A stretch of DNA of 18,794 bases. Source: Pseudomonadota bacterium. Lineage in GTDB: Bacteria > Pseudomonadota > Gammaproteobacteria > Burkholderiales > Burkholderiaceae_C. This document shows positions 7,037 through 14,662 of the stretch, piece by piece. Location of the stretch: contig JAFAGF010000096.1 of the NCBI GenBank assembly GCA_023422975.1, forward strand, positions 1 through 18,794, in the 5' to 3' direction. Numbering within the stretch: the first letter of the stretch is position 1; every line of letters begins with the position of its first letter. A model generated the notes under the pieces. That model worked only from the letters and a program-made list of their open reading frames with translations, was not told where the DNA came from and made no database searches. A program made the translations under genes and the position numbers.

Positions 7037-7660
7037 TTACTTAAGCGCTGTACCCAGACCTTGCAGGTAAGCAATCACTGCTTCCATCTCAGTCTTACCC
7101 TTGACTTGCTCTGCAGCACCGGCGATTTGCTCATCGGTGTAAGGCACGCCAATAGTGCGCAAGGCCGTCATACGCTGAGCAACCACCGTATGGTCAACCG
7201 TATTTTTGTTGAGCCAAGGGTATTCAGGCATGTTCGACTCAGGCACCACGTCACGCGGGTTGTTCAAGTGAATGCGATGCCATTCGTCGCTGTACTTGCC
7301 ACCCACGCGGTGCAGGTCAGGACCTGTACGCTTGGAACCCCACTGGAAGGGGTGGTCGTACACGAACTCACCTGCCACCGAGTAGTGGCCATAGCGCATC
7401 GTTTCTGCGCGGAAAGGACGAATCATCTGCGAGTGGCAGTTGTAGCAGCCTTCGCGGATATAGACATCACGGCCCATCAGTTGCAGAGGCTGATAGGGCT
7501 CTACGCCTTGCACAGCTTCTGTCGTGGACTTTTGGAAGAACAGCGGAACAATTTCCACCAGACCACCCACAGCCACCACCAGCAAGATCAAAACGATCAT
7601 CAAGAAATTGCTGGTTTCAACCTTCTCGTGGGTGAACCCTTTGTTGTTGTTTGCGGACAT
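7037..7660 (-). CDS. ccoO: cbb3 cytochrome c oxidase subunit II, monohaem cytochrome c
   Basis: A 207-residue protein with one N-terminal membrane anchor (about residues 19-41) and a periplasmic cytochrome c domain. The haem site is E-G-C72-Y-N-C75-H76, the invariant CcoO/FixO motif. The likely axial methionine is M144 in [10 protein letters not shown]. It receives electrons from CcoP and passes them to the haem b of CcoN. The ATG at 7660 has GAGGAG about 8 bases upstream and lies 18 bases after the ccoN stop, so the two are tightly co-transcribed. Confidence 0.97.
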   Translation of the reverse strand: MSANNNKGFTHEKVETSNFLMIVLILLVVAVGGLVEIVPLFFQKSTTEAVQGVEPYQPLQLMGRDVYIREGCYNCHSQMIRPFRAETMRYGHYSVAGEFVYDHPFQWGSKRTGPDLHRVGGKYSDEWHRIHLNNPRDVVPESNMPEYPWLNKNTVDHTVVAQRMTALRTIGVPYTDEQIAGAAEQVKGKTEMEAVIAYLQGLGTALK

Positions 7661-7678
7661 TTTTCAGGCTCCTCGTAC

Positions 7679-9118
7679 TTAGGCGTGAGCAGGGTTAACG
7701 GCAGGCACTGCCACCTTCACAGAACGACCCGAAGCCACTGTCTTCATAACGTTCCAAGCCATGATCAACATGCCAAGTAAGTACAACAGACCACCAATTA
7801 CACGGATCACGTAGAAGGGATAAGAAGCCTTCACGCTTTCCACAAAGGTATAAGTCAAAGTACCGTCAGCATTCACTGCACGCCACATCAGGCCTTGCAT
7901 CACGCCGGAGATCCACATCGCAGCGATGTACAGCACGATACCGATCGTAGCCATCCAGAAGTGCAGCTCAATGGCCGACTTGGAGTGCATTTCGGTCTTA
8001 CCGAACAGACGAGGAATCAAGTAGTACAGCGAGCCCATGGTGATCAAGCCCACCCAGCCCAAAGCGCCAGAGTGCACGTGGCCCACAGTCCAGTCGGTAT
8101 AGTGCGACAGTGCGTTCACTGTCTTGATAGCCATCATGGGACCTTCGAACGTGGACATGCCATAGAACGACAAAGACACGATCAGGAAACGCAAGATGGG
8201 GTCTTCACGCAGCTTGTGCCACGCACCAGACAATGTCATCACACCGTTGATCATGCCGCCCCAAGAGGGCGCCAACAAAATCAGCGAGAACACCATGCCC
8301 ACAGACTGCGTCCAATCCGGCAGCGCTGTGTAGTGCAAATGGTGAGGACCCGCCCACATGTACGTAAAAATCAGCGCCCAGAAGTGCACGATCGACAAGC
8401 GATACGAGTACACAGGACGGCCTGCTTGCTTAGGCACAAAGTAGTACATCATGCCCAGGAAGCCTGCGGTCAAGAAGAAACCAACCGCATTGTGCCCATA
8501 CCACCACTGCACCATCGCGTCTTGCACGCCAGCGTAAGCTGAGTAGCTCTTCATGAAGCCCGCAGGAATCGCGGCGCTGTTCACAACGTGCAGCAAAGCC
8601 ACCGCAATGATGAAAGCACCAAAGAACCAATTGGCCACATAAATGTGCTTGACCTTACGTGTACCGACTGTGCCAAAAAACACAATCGCGTAAGACACCC
8701 ACACCAAAGTGATCAGGATGTCGATAGGCCATTCCAGCTCAGCATATTCTTTGCCGGAGGTAAAACCCAAAGGCAAGCTGACAGCTGCAGCCACAATAAC
8801 CAACTGCCAACCCCAGAAGGTAAATGCAGCCAACTTAGGCAGGAACAACGTGGTCTGGCAGGTACGCTGCACCACGTAGTAGCTTGTTGCGAACAAGGCG
8901 CTTCCGCCGAACGCAAAAATCACCGCGTTTGTATGCAATGGACGCAAGCGACCAAAGCTGAGCCAAGAAATACCGAAGTTGAGTTCGGGCCAAGCCAATT
9001 GGGCGGCGATAAAAACGCCGACCAACATGCCTACAACCCCCCACACGACGGCCATGATTGAAAACTGCCTAACTACGGTATCACTGTAGTGTGCAGCACT
9101 GGTTTTTAGAGAATCCAT
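7679..9118 (-). CDS. ccoN: cbb3 cytochrome c oxidase catalytic subunit I
   Basis: A 479-residue, about 12-helix haem-copper oxidase subunit that reduces oxygen to water and pumps protons in the inner membrane. Numbering by comparison with the P. stutzeri enzyme (offset +2), the ligands are all present. H62 and H349 bind low-spin haem b, H347 binds haem b3, and H209, H259 and H260 bind CuB. Y253 is the cross-linked tyrosine of the C family. The frame is open to 9262, but the true start is the ATG at 9118. It has AAGAGGTG at 9123-9130, gives the usual MDSLK N-terminus, and the longer version would overlap ccoS in another frame and contain the FNR box. Expression is expected from the FNR box 55 bases upstream. 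Confidence 0.98.
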   Translation of the reverse strand: MDSLKTSAAHYSDTVVRQFSIMAVVWGVVGMLVGVFIAAQLAWPELNFGISWLSFGRLRPLHTNAVIFAFGGSALFATSYYVVQRTCQTTLFLPKLAAFTFWGWQLVIVAAAVSLPLGFTSGKEYAELEWPIDILITLVWVSYAIVFFGTVGTRKVKHIYVANWFFGAFIIAVALLHVVNSAAIPAGFMKSYSAYAGVQDAMVQWWYGHNAVGFFLTAGFLGMMYYFVPKQAGRPVYSYRLSIVHFWALIFTYMWAGPHHLHYTALPDWTQSVGMVFSLILLAPSWGGMINGVMTLSGAWHKLREDPILRFLIVSLSFYGMSTFEGPMMAIKTVNALSHYTDWTVGHVHSGALGWVGLITMGSLYYLIPRLFGKTEMHSKSAIELHFWMATIGIVLYIAAMWISGVMQGLMWRAVNADGTLTYTFVESVKASYPFYVIRVIGGLLYLLGMLIMAWNVMKTVASGRSVKVAVPAVNPAHA

Positions 9119-9172
9119 CGGGCACCTCTTAATATGCAGTCGAAAGTGTTCACTGTTATGGTTTTTTCGTTG

Positions 9173-9186
9173 TTGACAAACATCAA
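9173..9186. promoter_or_regulatory. FNR box of ccoNOQP, overlapping the end of ccoS
   Basis: TTGAC-AAAC-ATCAA matches the FNR consensus at 9 of 10 positions. Its centre is about 61 bases upstream of the ccoN ATG, the same distance as in front of hemN. The ccoS stop codon (9183-9185) lies inside the box, so the ccoN promoter is embedded in the 3' end of ccoS. Confidence 0.85.
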
Positions 9187-9320
9187 TCGTCTCGAAGAAT
9201 GCGCTCTGCCTCTTGTTCGACGCTCTCAAACTGCCCGCGATAAATTGCCCACCACAGACCACCTGCGATGAACAGCACCAAGATCACGGACAAAGGAATA
9301 AGGAGATAAAGTATTTCCAC
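9183..9320 (-). CDS. ccoS: CcoS, small cbb3 oxidase maturation protein
   Basis: A 45-residue membrane protein starting with GTG at 9320 (GTG-GAA-ATA-CTT, read as M-E-I-L) and ending in TGA at 9183-9185. One membrane helix spans about residues 3-26 ([21 protein letters not shown]). The family tail [16 protein letters not shown] is clear. In Rhodobacter capsulatus CcoS is needed to insert cofactors into CcoN. A purine-rich AAAGGGTG lies upstream. It starts 10 bases after the ccoI stop, so the two form one unit. The 64 bases to ccoN contain the remainder of the ccoN promoter. The length and sequence are typical of CcoS. Confidence 0.93.
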   Translation of the reverse strand: MEILYLLIPLSVILVLFIAGGLWWAIYRGQFESVEQEAERILRDD

Positions 9321-9330
9321 GGCACACCCT

Positions 9331-11757
9331 TTATTTAGCCAGCACAGCTACCGCCTCAGAAGACGGCAAAGTAGCGCCACCACTCAGTTGCGCCGCAGTT
9401 AACGATAAAGGCTTCGCCAAGCGTGCCGCATTGAGCACCACCAATAAAGAACTCAATGCCATGCCTAGGCCTGCCAGCCATGCAGGCATCAACCCCATCA
9501 TGGCGAGCGGAATAGAGCCAGCGTTATAAAAAGCTGACCAAAACAGGTTTTGGCGCACAATGCGCAATGTCTTGCGCGCCAGCAATATGCTTTGCAACAC
9601 CAGTTCCAAGTTATCGCTAAGCACCACAAAATCAGACTTTGCTTGGGCCAAGGGAACAGCCTTACCAAAGGCGAACGATGCATCAGCCCCTGCCAAAACG
9701 GGCCCATCATTCAAACCATCACCCACCATCCCAATTCGATGCCCCGCCTGCTGCGCAGACAGAATGCTTTTGAGCTTGGACTCTGGCGAGCACTCAGCAC
9801 CATACTGCTCAATACCGAGTTGCGCGGCAATACGTGATACTGCCTGTTGACCATCCCCTGATAGCAACTGCACATCAACTCCACAGCTCTTCAACGCCGA
9901 CAGCACTTGCTTGGCCTCTTTACGCACGCTTTCATTGAGTTCAAACAGTGCTAGCGGTGCAATATCTTGAGGCGATATTTCTTGTGCCAAATAAACAGCC
10001 TGCTTTTCGCTGAACAGTTGCTCTGCTCCTGCATATCTTTGTGAGCCCAAGCGTACACAAATAGAAGCCGCCTCGTCACCCACCTTTTGTACCTGCGCAC
10101 GCAACCCCTGGCCGCTAATTTCCTCTAACGCCAACACCCGCCACCCAGAAGCCTGAGACTGCCCAAAACCAGTCACCGCTTTGGAGACCGGATGCCGAGA
10201 TTGCTGAGCAATTGCCGCCGCCAATCCTTGCCAAGCATCAGCTTGTGATTGATCTAGCACCGACATTCCAGCGACAACCATTCCGTCCTGCGTCAAAGTT
10301 CCCGTCTTGTCAAACACCAAAGTATCGATGGATGCCAGTGCCTCCAGACCCTGCAAGTTACGCACCAGCACACCTTGGCGCGCAAGGGTGCCCGCTGAAG
10401 TCAGCATGGCCACTGGCGTTGCCAAAGAAAGTGCACATGGACACGTCACGATGAGTACCGAAGCAGCCACCATCAAAGCCTTCCCAGGGCTTTCTGACCA
10501 CCAGTACATCGCCGCTGCCGCGGCTAACACCAACACCACAACCAAAAAAGGCGCCGCAACTTTGTCGGCCAACTGAGCCAACCGAGGCTTCTGCGTAGAA
10601 GCACTCTCCATCAGGTCAACGATCTGCGCAAATTTCGTCTGATCACCGATGTGCTCAACCTGCAGCTCCACAGGAGCCGTCAAGTTATAGCTGCCTGCAA
10701 TGACACGCTCGCCCACACCACGGGAAACTGGCCGAGATTCACCGGTCAACAAGGCCTCATCAGCTTGGGTACGCCCAACCAGGATCACTCCATCCGCAGG
10801 GAATGCTTCGCCCGGCAATATCCGCAAAACATCGCCTTGCCCTATTTTGCGCAATGGAACTCGCGCAAAAGCCCCATCACGCTGGCGCAACTCCACGCTA
10901 TCAGGCAAACGGTTCAAGACTGCATCCAAAGCACCTGCTGTGCGATCGCGCAACCGGACTTCCAGCCAGCGCCCCGTGAGCAGAAAGCAAACAAACATGG
11001 TCAAAGAGTCATAGAAAACTTCTTTGCCAAAAACACCCTCTGGCGCAAACGTACCAATAGAGCTGACGACAAACGTAATGATCATGCCCAAAGCCACGGG
11101 CATATCCATGCTGACACGACGTTGCTTAAGATCACGCCAAGCACCACTAAAAAATGGGCCACACGCAAAAATCAACATGGGAATACAAATTACCCAAGAG
11201 GCCCAGCGCAAAAGCCGCTCGTACTCCATCAGCAGATCATCTGGATTGGCGCTATAAGAAGGCCATGCGTACATCATGACCTGCATCATGCAAAACGTTG
11301 CCAAAAGCCAGCGCCACAGCGCCTTTCTGTGCTGAGCCTGACGCAACTCGCGCGCCAAAGCGTCATTGGCTGGAACTGCTTTGTAGCCCGCTTTTTCAAT
11401 CGCCTTGATCCATTGCGAAGGCAGCACTTGACTAGGCAACCACACCACTTTGGCACGTTTCGCTGCAGCACTGACCTCTACCTGCTGCACACCAGGCACT
11501 GCACGCAAAGCATCCTCAATCGTCAAGGCACACGTTGAGCAATACATGCCATCCAAGACAACCTGCGACTCCCAAACTTCAACATCTTCGGGGGTGGCAC
11601 CGGCCCCAACGTGTTCACCATAAGGCTTCCCAAAGCTTGTCCATTCCTGCGGATCATCAAGCAGGTGCAACTCACCTACAGCAGCAGAAGGGAAATTGAG
11701 GCAAGATGGATCGACCCTCTCTAGATCCAGAGACGGCTGTTGAGGGTTTGCAGACAT
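9331..11757 (-). CDS. ccoI: CcoI/FixI copper-transporting P1B-type ATPase
   Basis: An 808-residue membrane ATPase that exports Cu(I) for delivery to the cbb3 CuB site. An N-terminal heavy-metal domain carries G-M-Y-C73-S-T-C76. Eight membrane helices are expected. The metal motif C439-P-C441 is in helix 6, the actuator loop has L-L-T-G-E-S (337-341), and the phosphorylation site is D483-K-T-G-T. The HP motif R-H-P-V is at 521-524 and the hinge is G-D680-G-L-N-D-G. The frame is open to 11805, but the extra residues run into the FNR box, so the ATG at 11757 is chosen. It has no good Shine-Dalgarno. The first 60 residues lack the Cys-rich FxCG motif seen in many CcoI proteins, while D-D-P-x-E-W is kept. 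It is followed after 10 bases by ccoS. Confidence 0.95.
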   Translation of the reverse strand: MSANPQQPSLDLERVDPSCLNFPSAAVGELHLLDDPQEWTSFGKPYGEHVGAGATPEDVEVWESQVVLDGMYCSTCALTIEDALRAVPGVQQVEVSAAAKRAKVVWLPSQVLPSQWIKAIEKAGYKAVPANDALARELRQAQHRKALWRWLLATFCMMQVMMYAWPSYSANPDDLLMEYERLLRWASWVICIPMLIFACGPFFSGAWRDLKQRRVSMDMPVALGMIITFVVSSIGTFAPEGVFGKEVFYDSLTMFVCFLLTGRWLEVRLRDRTAGALDAVLNRLPDSVELRQRDGAFARVPLRKIGQGDVLRILPGEAFPADGVILVGRTQADEALLTGESRPVSRGVGERVIAGSYNLTAPVELQVEHIGDQTKFAQIVDLMESASTQKPRLAQLADKVAAPFLVVVLVLAAAAAMYWWSESPGKALMVAASVLIVTCPCALSLATPVAMLTSAGTLARQGVLVRNLQGLEALASIDTLVFDKTGTLTQDGMVVAGMSVLDQSQADAWQGLAAAIAQQSRHPVSKAVTGFGQSQASGWRVLALEEISGQGLRAQVQKVGDEAASICVRLGSQRYAGAEQLFSEKQAVYLAQEISPQDIAPLALFELNESVRKEAKQVLSALKSCGVDVQLLSGDGQQAVSRIAAQLGIEQYGAECSPESKLKSILSAQQAGHRIGMVGDGLNDGPVLAGADASFAFGKAVPLAQAKSDFVVLSDNLELVLQSILLARKTLRIVRQNLFWSAFYNAGSIPLAMMGLMPAWLAGLGMALSSLLVVLNAARLAKPLSLTAAQLSGGATLPSSEAVAVLAK

Positions 11758-11791
11758 GGCCGCAAGCGTATCCACAAACACCCCAAGTATC

Positions 11792-11805
11792 TTGATGTGA
11801 ATCAA
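11792..11805. promoter_or_regulatory. FNR box between divergent ccoI and usp
   Basis: TTGAT-GTGA-ATCAA is a perfect FNR consensus. The centre is about 75 bases from the usp ATG and about 41 bases from the ccoI ATG. On the usp side a weak -10 candidate TAAGCT (11827-11832) is at the class II distance. On the ccoI side the corresponding -10 is TACGCT (11770-11765), which would put the transcription start at about the ccoI start codon. Confidence 0.9.
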
Positions 11806-11873
11806 GAACCCTTTACACCACTCACCTAAGCTCTAGACATCACACTTCCTTAATAAAAAACTTGGAGATCAAT

Positions 11874-12317
11874 ATGTACGAAAAGATTCTGGTTGCTACC
11901 GATGGCTCGCCCCTGTCTGACAAGGCTGTCAGCCACGCCATGGATTTAGCCAAGCTCACAGGTGCTTCACTGATCGCACTGAAAGTCATTCCCCGCTATC
12001 CCCGTAGCTACTTGGAAGGCGGAGCAACCGTAGAGCTTTCGGAAATCAAGCGCATCGAAGCACAATGGACCGAGCAAGCCCAAGCTGTACTGGACAAAAT
12101 CAAAGCCGATGGCAAAGCAGTTGGCGTGAAAGTAAAAACCAGTATTGCCAAATCTGATCTGATTGCCGAGTCCATCATCGCTGCAGCAGACAAGCAAAGT
12201 GCAGATCTGATCATCATGGCTTCGCATGGCCGCAAAGGCATCAAGCGCTTGCTACTGGGCAGCGAAACACAGCACGTTCTCACACACTCACAAGTGCCAG
12301 TGCTGGTGCTGCGCTAA
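11874..12317 (+). CDS. universal stress protein (UspA family, ATP-binding type)
   Basis: A 147-residue single-domain Usp protein. The N-terminal MYEKILVATDGSPLSDKA is a classic Usp start. The ATP-binding signature G-x2-G-x9-G-S/T is seen in S-H-G-R-K-G-I-K-R-L-L-L-G-S-E, and the C-terminus VPVLVLR completes the fold. The ATG at 11874 has GGAG at 11864-11867, 6 bases upstream; a TTG at 11862 is not needed. It is transcribed away from ccoI and shares its FNR box, so it is probably induced by low oxygen. In Pseudomonas, FNR/Anr-controlled Usp proteins help survival without oxygen; a similar role here is inference. A strong terminator follows 10 bases after the stop. Confidence 0.92.
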   Translation: MYEKILVATDGSPLSDKAVSHAMDLAKLTGASLIALKVIPRYPRSYLEGGATVELSEIKRIEAQWTEQAQAVLDKIKADGKAVGVKVKTSIAKSDLIAESIIAAADKQSADLIIMASHGRKGIKRLLLGSETQHVLTHSQVPVLVLR

Positions 12318-12327
12318 TTCGCCGAAA

Positions 12328-12365
12328 GGCAATAAAAAAGGATCTTCGGATCCTTTTTTATTGCC
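12328..12365. terminator. bidirectional terminator with 17-bp stem and UUCG loop
   Basis: GGCAATAAAAAAGGATC (12328-12344) pairs perfectly with 12349-12365 around TTCG. On the plus strand this is a c(UUCG)g tetraloop, known to be exceptionally stable. The A6 and T6 tracts within the stem allow termination both for usp (+) and for the lgt-bug-crotonase run (-). Confidence 0.92.
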
Positions 12366-12406
12366 TGCAGCATGACCAACCCCTACTGGGTTACCACCCA
12401 CCAATC

Positions 12407-12823
12407 TCACTCCACAAAATGAGCCGCGCGCGCTAGCAACGTGCCTTCACCATTTTCGCCACAGGTATAAATTGCCGAACTTCTTGCTACGAATGCAATT
12501 TTCGACACCCAACCAAAAATTTCTGGCGCACACACCACAACTACGGGCTGCTGCCGCAAGATCGCCTGCTCAACCTCTGCAGGTGCCGCATCGAATGCAA
12601 GCTCAACACATTCACCTTCCAGCGCATGAACTGCAGCACAAACTGCGCTCCGCGCCTCTTCACTAGCCAGCATCACCAGGACAGCACACCCTTTTGCGAT
12701 TGGCACACACTGAAACAACCGAGCAATAGGCTGCACGAAAGACTGCCACTGCGCAGAAACTTGGGCACCAGAAGTCACATCAAACATAGGCATAGGTATA
12801 TGGCGGGACCATCGACTGAACAA
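12407..12823 (-). CDS. small protein resembling the N-terminal part of an AMP-forming acyl-CoA synthetase, solitary
   Basis: A 138-residue frame ending in TGA at 12407-12409. The TTG at 12823 is chosen because GAGGA lies just upstream, overlapping the crotonase stop region, which suggests coupling. ATG codons at 12793 and 12787 are alternatives without a Shine-Dalgarno. No signal peptide or membrane helix is visible. The middle (AVLVMLASEEARSAVCAAVHAL) followed by a segment ending QPVVVVCAPEIFGWV recalls the first Rossmann-like subdomain of acyl-CoA synthetases, where a helix is followed by 'p.vvv..pe'. The P-loop-like (S/T)SG(S/T)TG motif and all later ligase motifs are absent, because the terminator follows. 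It may be a decayed ligase remnant or a standalone domain. I cannot assign a function, and the family resemblance is by eye only. Confidence 0.6.
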   Translation of the reverse strand: MFSRWSRHIPMPMFDVTSGAQVSAQWQSFVQPIARLFQCVPIAKGCAVLVMLASEEARSAVCAAVHALEGECVELAFDAAPAEVEQAILRQQPVVVVCAPEIFGWVSKIAFVARSSAIYTCGENGEGTLLARAAHFVE

Positions 12824-12829
12824 TGGTCC

Positions 12830-13606
12830 TCAAAAATTGGTCGCTCGTTTTTCCAAAAATGCAGCAATACCCTCATGATGTTCTGCAGTATCAGCATACG
12901 CATACGGTTGCTGTATCCGCTGACCACCAGCCAAACTGCGCAGCGTCTGCTTATTCAAACGCGCTGCTTGCGGCGCAAGGCTGGCAATCCGCTGGGCAAC
13001 CCGTGCCACTTCAACAGACAACCGGTTTTCGCTCAATGGCTGAGCGCACCATCCAATCGCGGCCATATCTTGGGCAGAAAAAATGGCAGCCTCAAGCAGC
13101 ATGCGTCTGACAGCATGTCCTCCCAGGGCTGACGCTACCAATTGCAACTCTTTGGGAGCCATGGGAAAACCAAGCTTGGCAATAGGTGCGCCGAATTTCG
13201 CTGCCTCTGTCGCCAAGCGCACATCGCAGCAGCTGGCAATTTCCACCCCCGCCCCCATACAAGCCCCCTGAATACTCGCGACCACAGGGACATCACAAGC
13301 CAATATCGCGCAAAGCCCGCCCCACACATCATCTTCATGAAAAGCGGCCAAACTAACCGGATCAAAGCGGAAGTCAGGGTACTCCGAGATATCACCGCCT
13401 GCGCAAAATGCGTCACCCAGCCCACGAACTACAACACAGCGAATGGCTGAACTGTTCTGAATAGTCTCAAAGGCCGATCGTAACTCGCGCCACATCTTGC
13501 GCGTCATCGCATTGAGCTTGCCAGGGTTCGCTATTTCAACGGTCACGATGCCAGTAGATTGCCCATGCTCATCTACTTCATGGCGCATAGCGATTTGATC
13601 ATTCAC
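12830..13606 (-). CDS. crotonase-fold (enoyl-CoA hydratase/isomerase family) protein
   Basis: About 258 residues of crotonase fold. Enzymes of this family bind acyl-CoA and stabilise an enolate in an oxyanion hole. The oxyanion-hole segments are present: D-A-F-C-A-G-G-D-I and G-A-C-M-G-A-G-V-E-I-A. The first catalytic glutamate (E144 in rat hydratase) is kept in G-A-G-V-E-I. The second (E164, normally P-E-x-x-L-G) is replaced in F-G-A-P-I-A-K-L-G, so simple hydratase activity is doubtful. Isomerase, thioesterase or another crotonase reaction is possible. A GTG at 13606 is chosen because GGAAGAGAG lies upstream; an ATG at 13588 is the alternative. It begins 2 bases after the stop of the Bug gene, so both are translationally linked. 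It ends next to the small AMP-ligase-like gene. Confidence 0.85.
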   Translation of the reverse strand: MNDQIAMRHEVDEHGQSTGIVTVEIANPGKLNAMTRKMWRELRSAFETIQNSSAIRCVVVRGLGDAFCAGGDISEYPDFRFDPVSLAAFHEDDVWGGLCAILACDVPVVASIQGACMGAGVEIASCCDVRLATEAAKFGAPIAKLGFPMAPKELQLVASALGGHAVRRMLLEAAIFSAQDMAAIGWCAQPLSENRLSVEVARVAQRIASLAPQAARLNKQTLRSLAGGQRIQQPYAYADTAEHHEGIAAFLEKRATNF

Positions 13607-13608
13607 CT

Positions 13609-14634
13609 TTAGCTCTCTTCCGTATTTTTTAGCCACAGTTGCTTGAAGCCCATGCTTTTCACGCGCTGCGCCCAATGCAAAGTCTCTTGCCGCACCATCG
13701 CCGCAAACGCTTCACCGTAGAGATCGCCCCAGCGAATACCCATTGCAGCCAAACTTTTTTGCAATATTGTGTCGCTGCCCATTTGCAGAAAAACTTCCTG
13801 CATTGCATGTGCCTGCGTATCCGTCAATTGGCTCGGGGCAAACAAGCCATACCAAGTTACGCTATCGAGCGCATGCACACCCATTTCCAGCGCACACGGC
13901 ACATCCGGCAACAGTTCCACACGCTGACTGCCCGTGACCATCAAAGCCTTCAATCGACCTGAGCGCACATGGGGCAGGCAAGATATCAACCCATCCACCA
14001 TCATGTCTACAGAGCCAGCCAGCAAATCTTGCAGCGCCGGTCCAGCGCCACGAAAGTGCACGTAATCAAAGCGCAGCGACTCTTGATGCCTCAGAATTTC
14101 TGCAGAAATATGGCTCGAAGACCCAATACCCGCCGTCGCCATGCGATAGCGCATGGGCTTGCGCGACAAGTCTGTCAGCCACTCCATGGCTGTGCGTGCA
14201 CGGATGCGCTCAGGGTTGATGACCACAACCTGCGGCACCACAGCCACCAAAGCCAACGGCCTTAAGTCTTCAATCAAATCGAAGTCTTCATCAGCGATCA
14301 GCGTTCTAGCTACTGCGAGGTGGCTGCCACCAATAAAAATATTTTGCCCATTGGCCTGCGCCTTGGCAGCAAAACTCGCTCCCTGCAAACCACCAGCCCC
14401 CCCTTGGTACTGAAGGCGCAGAGTTTTTTTTGTCGTGCGCTCAAACGCAAGTGCAACTTGCTTGGCCAAAATCGCACTGGGGCCACCCGCTGGAAATGGA
14501 ACGATCAGATTGGCAGACTGACTGGGCCAATCCACACGGCGACGGCGTGTCTCTGTCGCTTGACCCCACCTTGGAGTTGCGACCGCCATTGCTGCCAACC
14601 ATTGCAGATATGCACGACGCTCTAACACGCCCAC
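13609..14634 (-). CDS. Bug/TctC family periplasmic solute-binding protein with a Tat signal
   Basis: A 341-residue extracytoplasmic binding protein of the tripartite tricarboxylate transporter (TctC/Bug) family, which usually binds carboxylates. The N-terminus E-R-R-A-Y-L-Q-W-L followed by AAMAVATPRWGQA looks like a twin-arginine signal peptide. The family core is clear: I-V-P-F-P-A-G-G, then G-G-A-G-G-L-Q-G-A, and later H-F-R-G-A-G-P-A-L-Q-D-L-L-A-G. The usual Asp and Arg after the PGG loop (GGxTDxxAR) are replaced here (GGPSAILAK), which may change ligand choice. The frame begins with GTG at 14634; the ribosome binding site is weak. It follows lgt after 28 bases and is followed by the crotonase gene after 2 bases. 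No TctA/TctB membrane genes are in the window, as is common for Bug proteins in Burkholderiales. Confidence 0.9.
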   Translation of the reverse strand: MGVLERRAYLQWLAAMAVATPRWGQATETRRRRVDWPSQSANLIVPFPAGGPSAILAKQVALAFERTTKKTLRLQYQGGAGGLQGASFAAKAQANGQNIFIGGSHLAVARTLIADEDFDLIEDLRPLALVAVVPQVVVINPERIRARTAMEWLTDLSRKPMRYRMATAGIGSSSHISAEILRHQESLRFDYVHFRGAGPALQDLLAGSVDMMVDGLISCLPHVRSGRLKALMVTGSQRVELLPDVPCALEMGVHALDSVTWYGLFAPSQLTDTQAHAMQEVFLQMGSDTILQKSLAAMGIRWGDLYGEAFAAMVRQETLHWAQRVKSMGFKQLWLKNTEES

Positions 14635-14662
14635 CTACTTTCTTGTTCTTGTCACTTGAGCG

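Noticed and set aside
9119..9262. N-terminal extension of ccoN
   Set aside because: It overlaps ccoS and contains the FNR box; the ATG at 9118 has a good Shine-Dalgarno and the conserved N-terminus.
10651..11538. 295-codon plus-strand frame opposite ccoI
   Set aside because: It is antisense to a clear P-type ATPase, is rich in His, Gln and Arg as expected of a shadow frame, and has no family motif.
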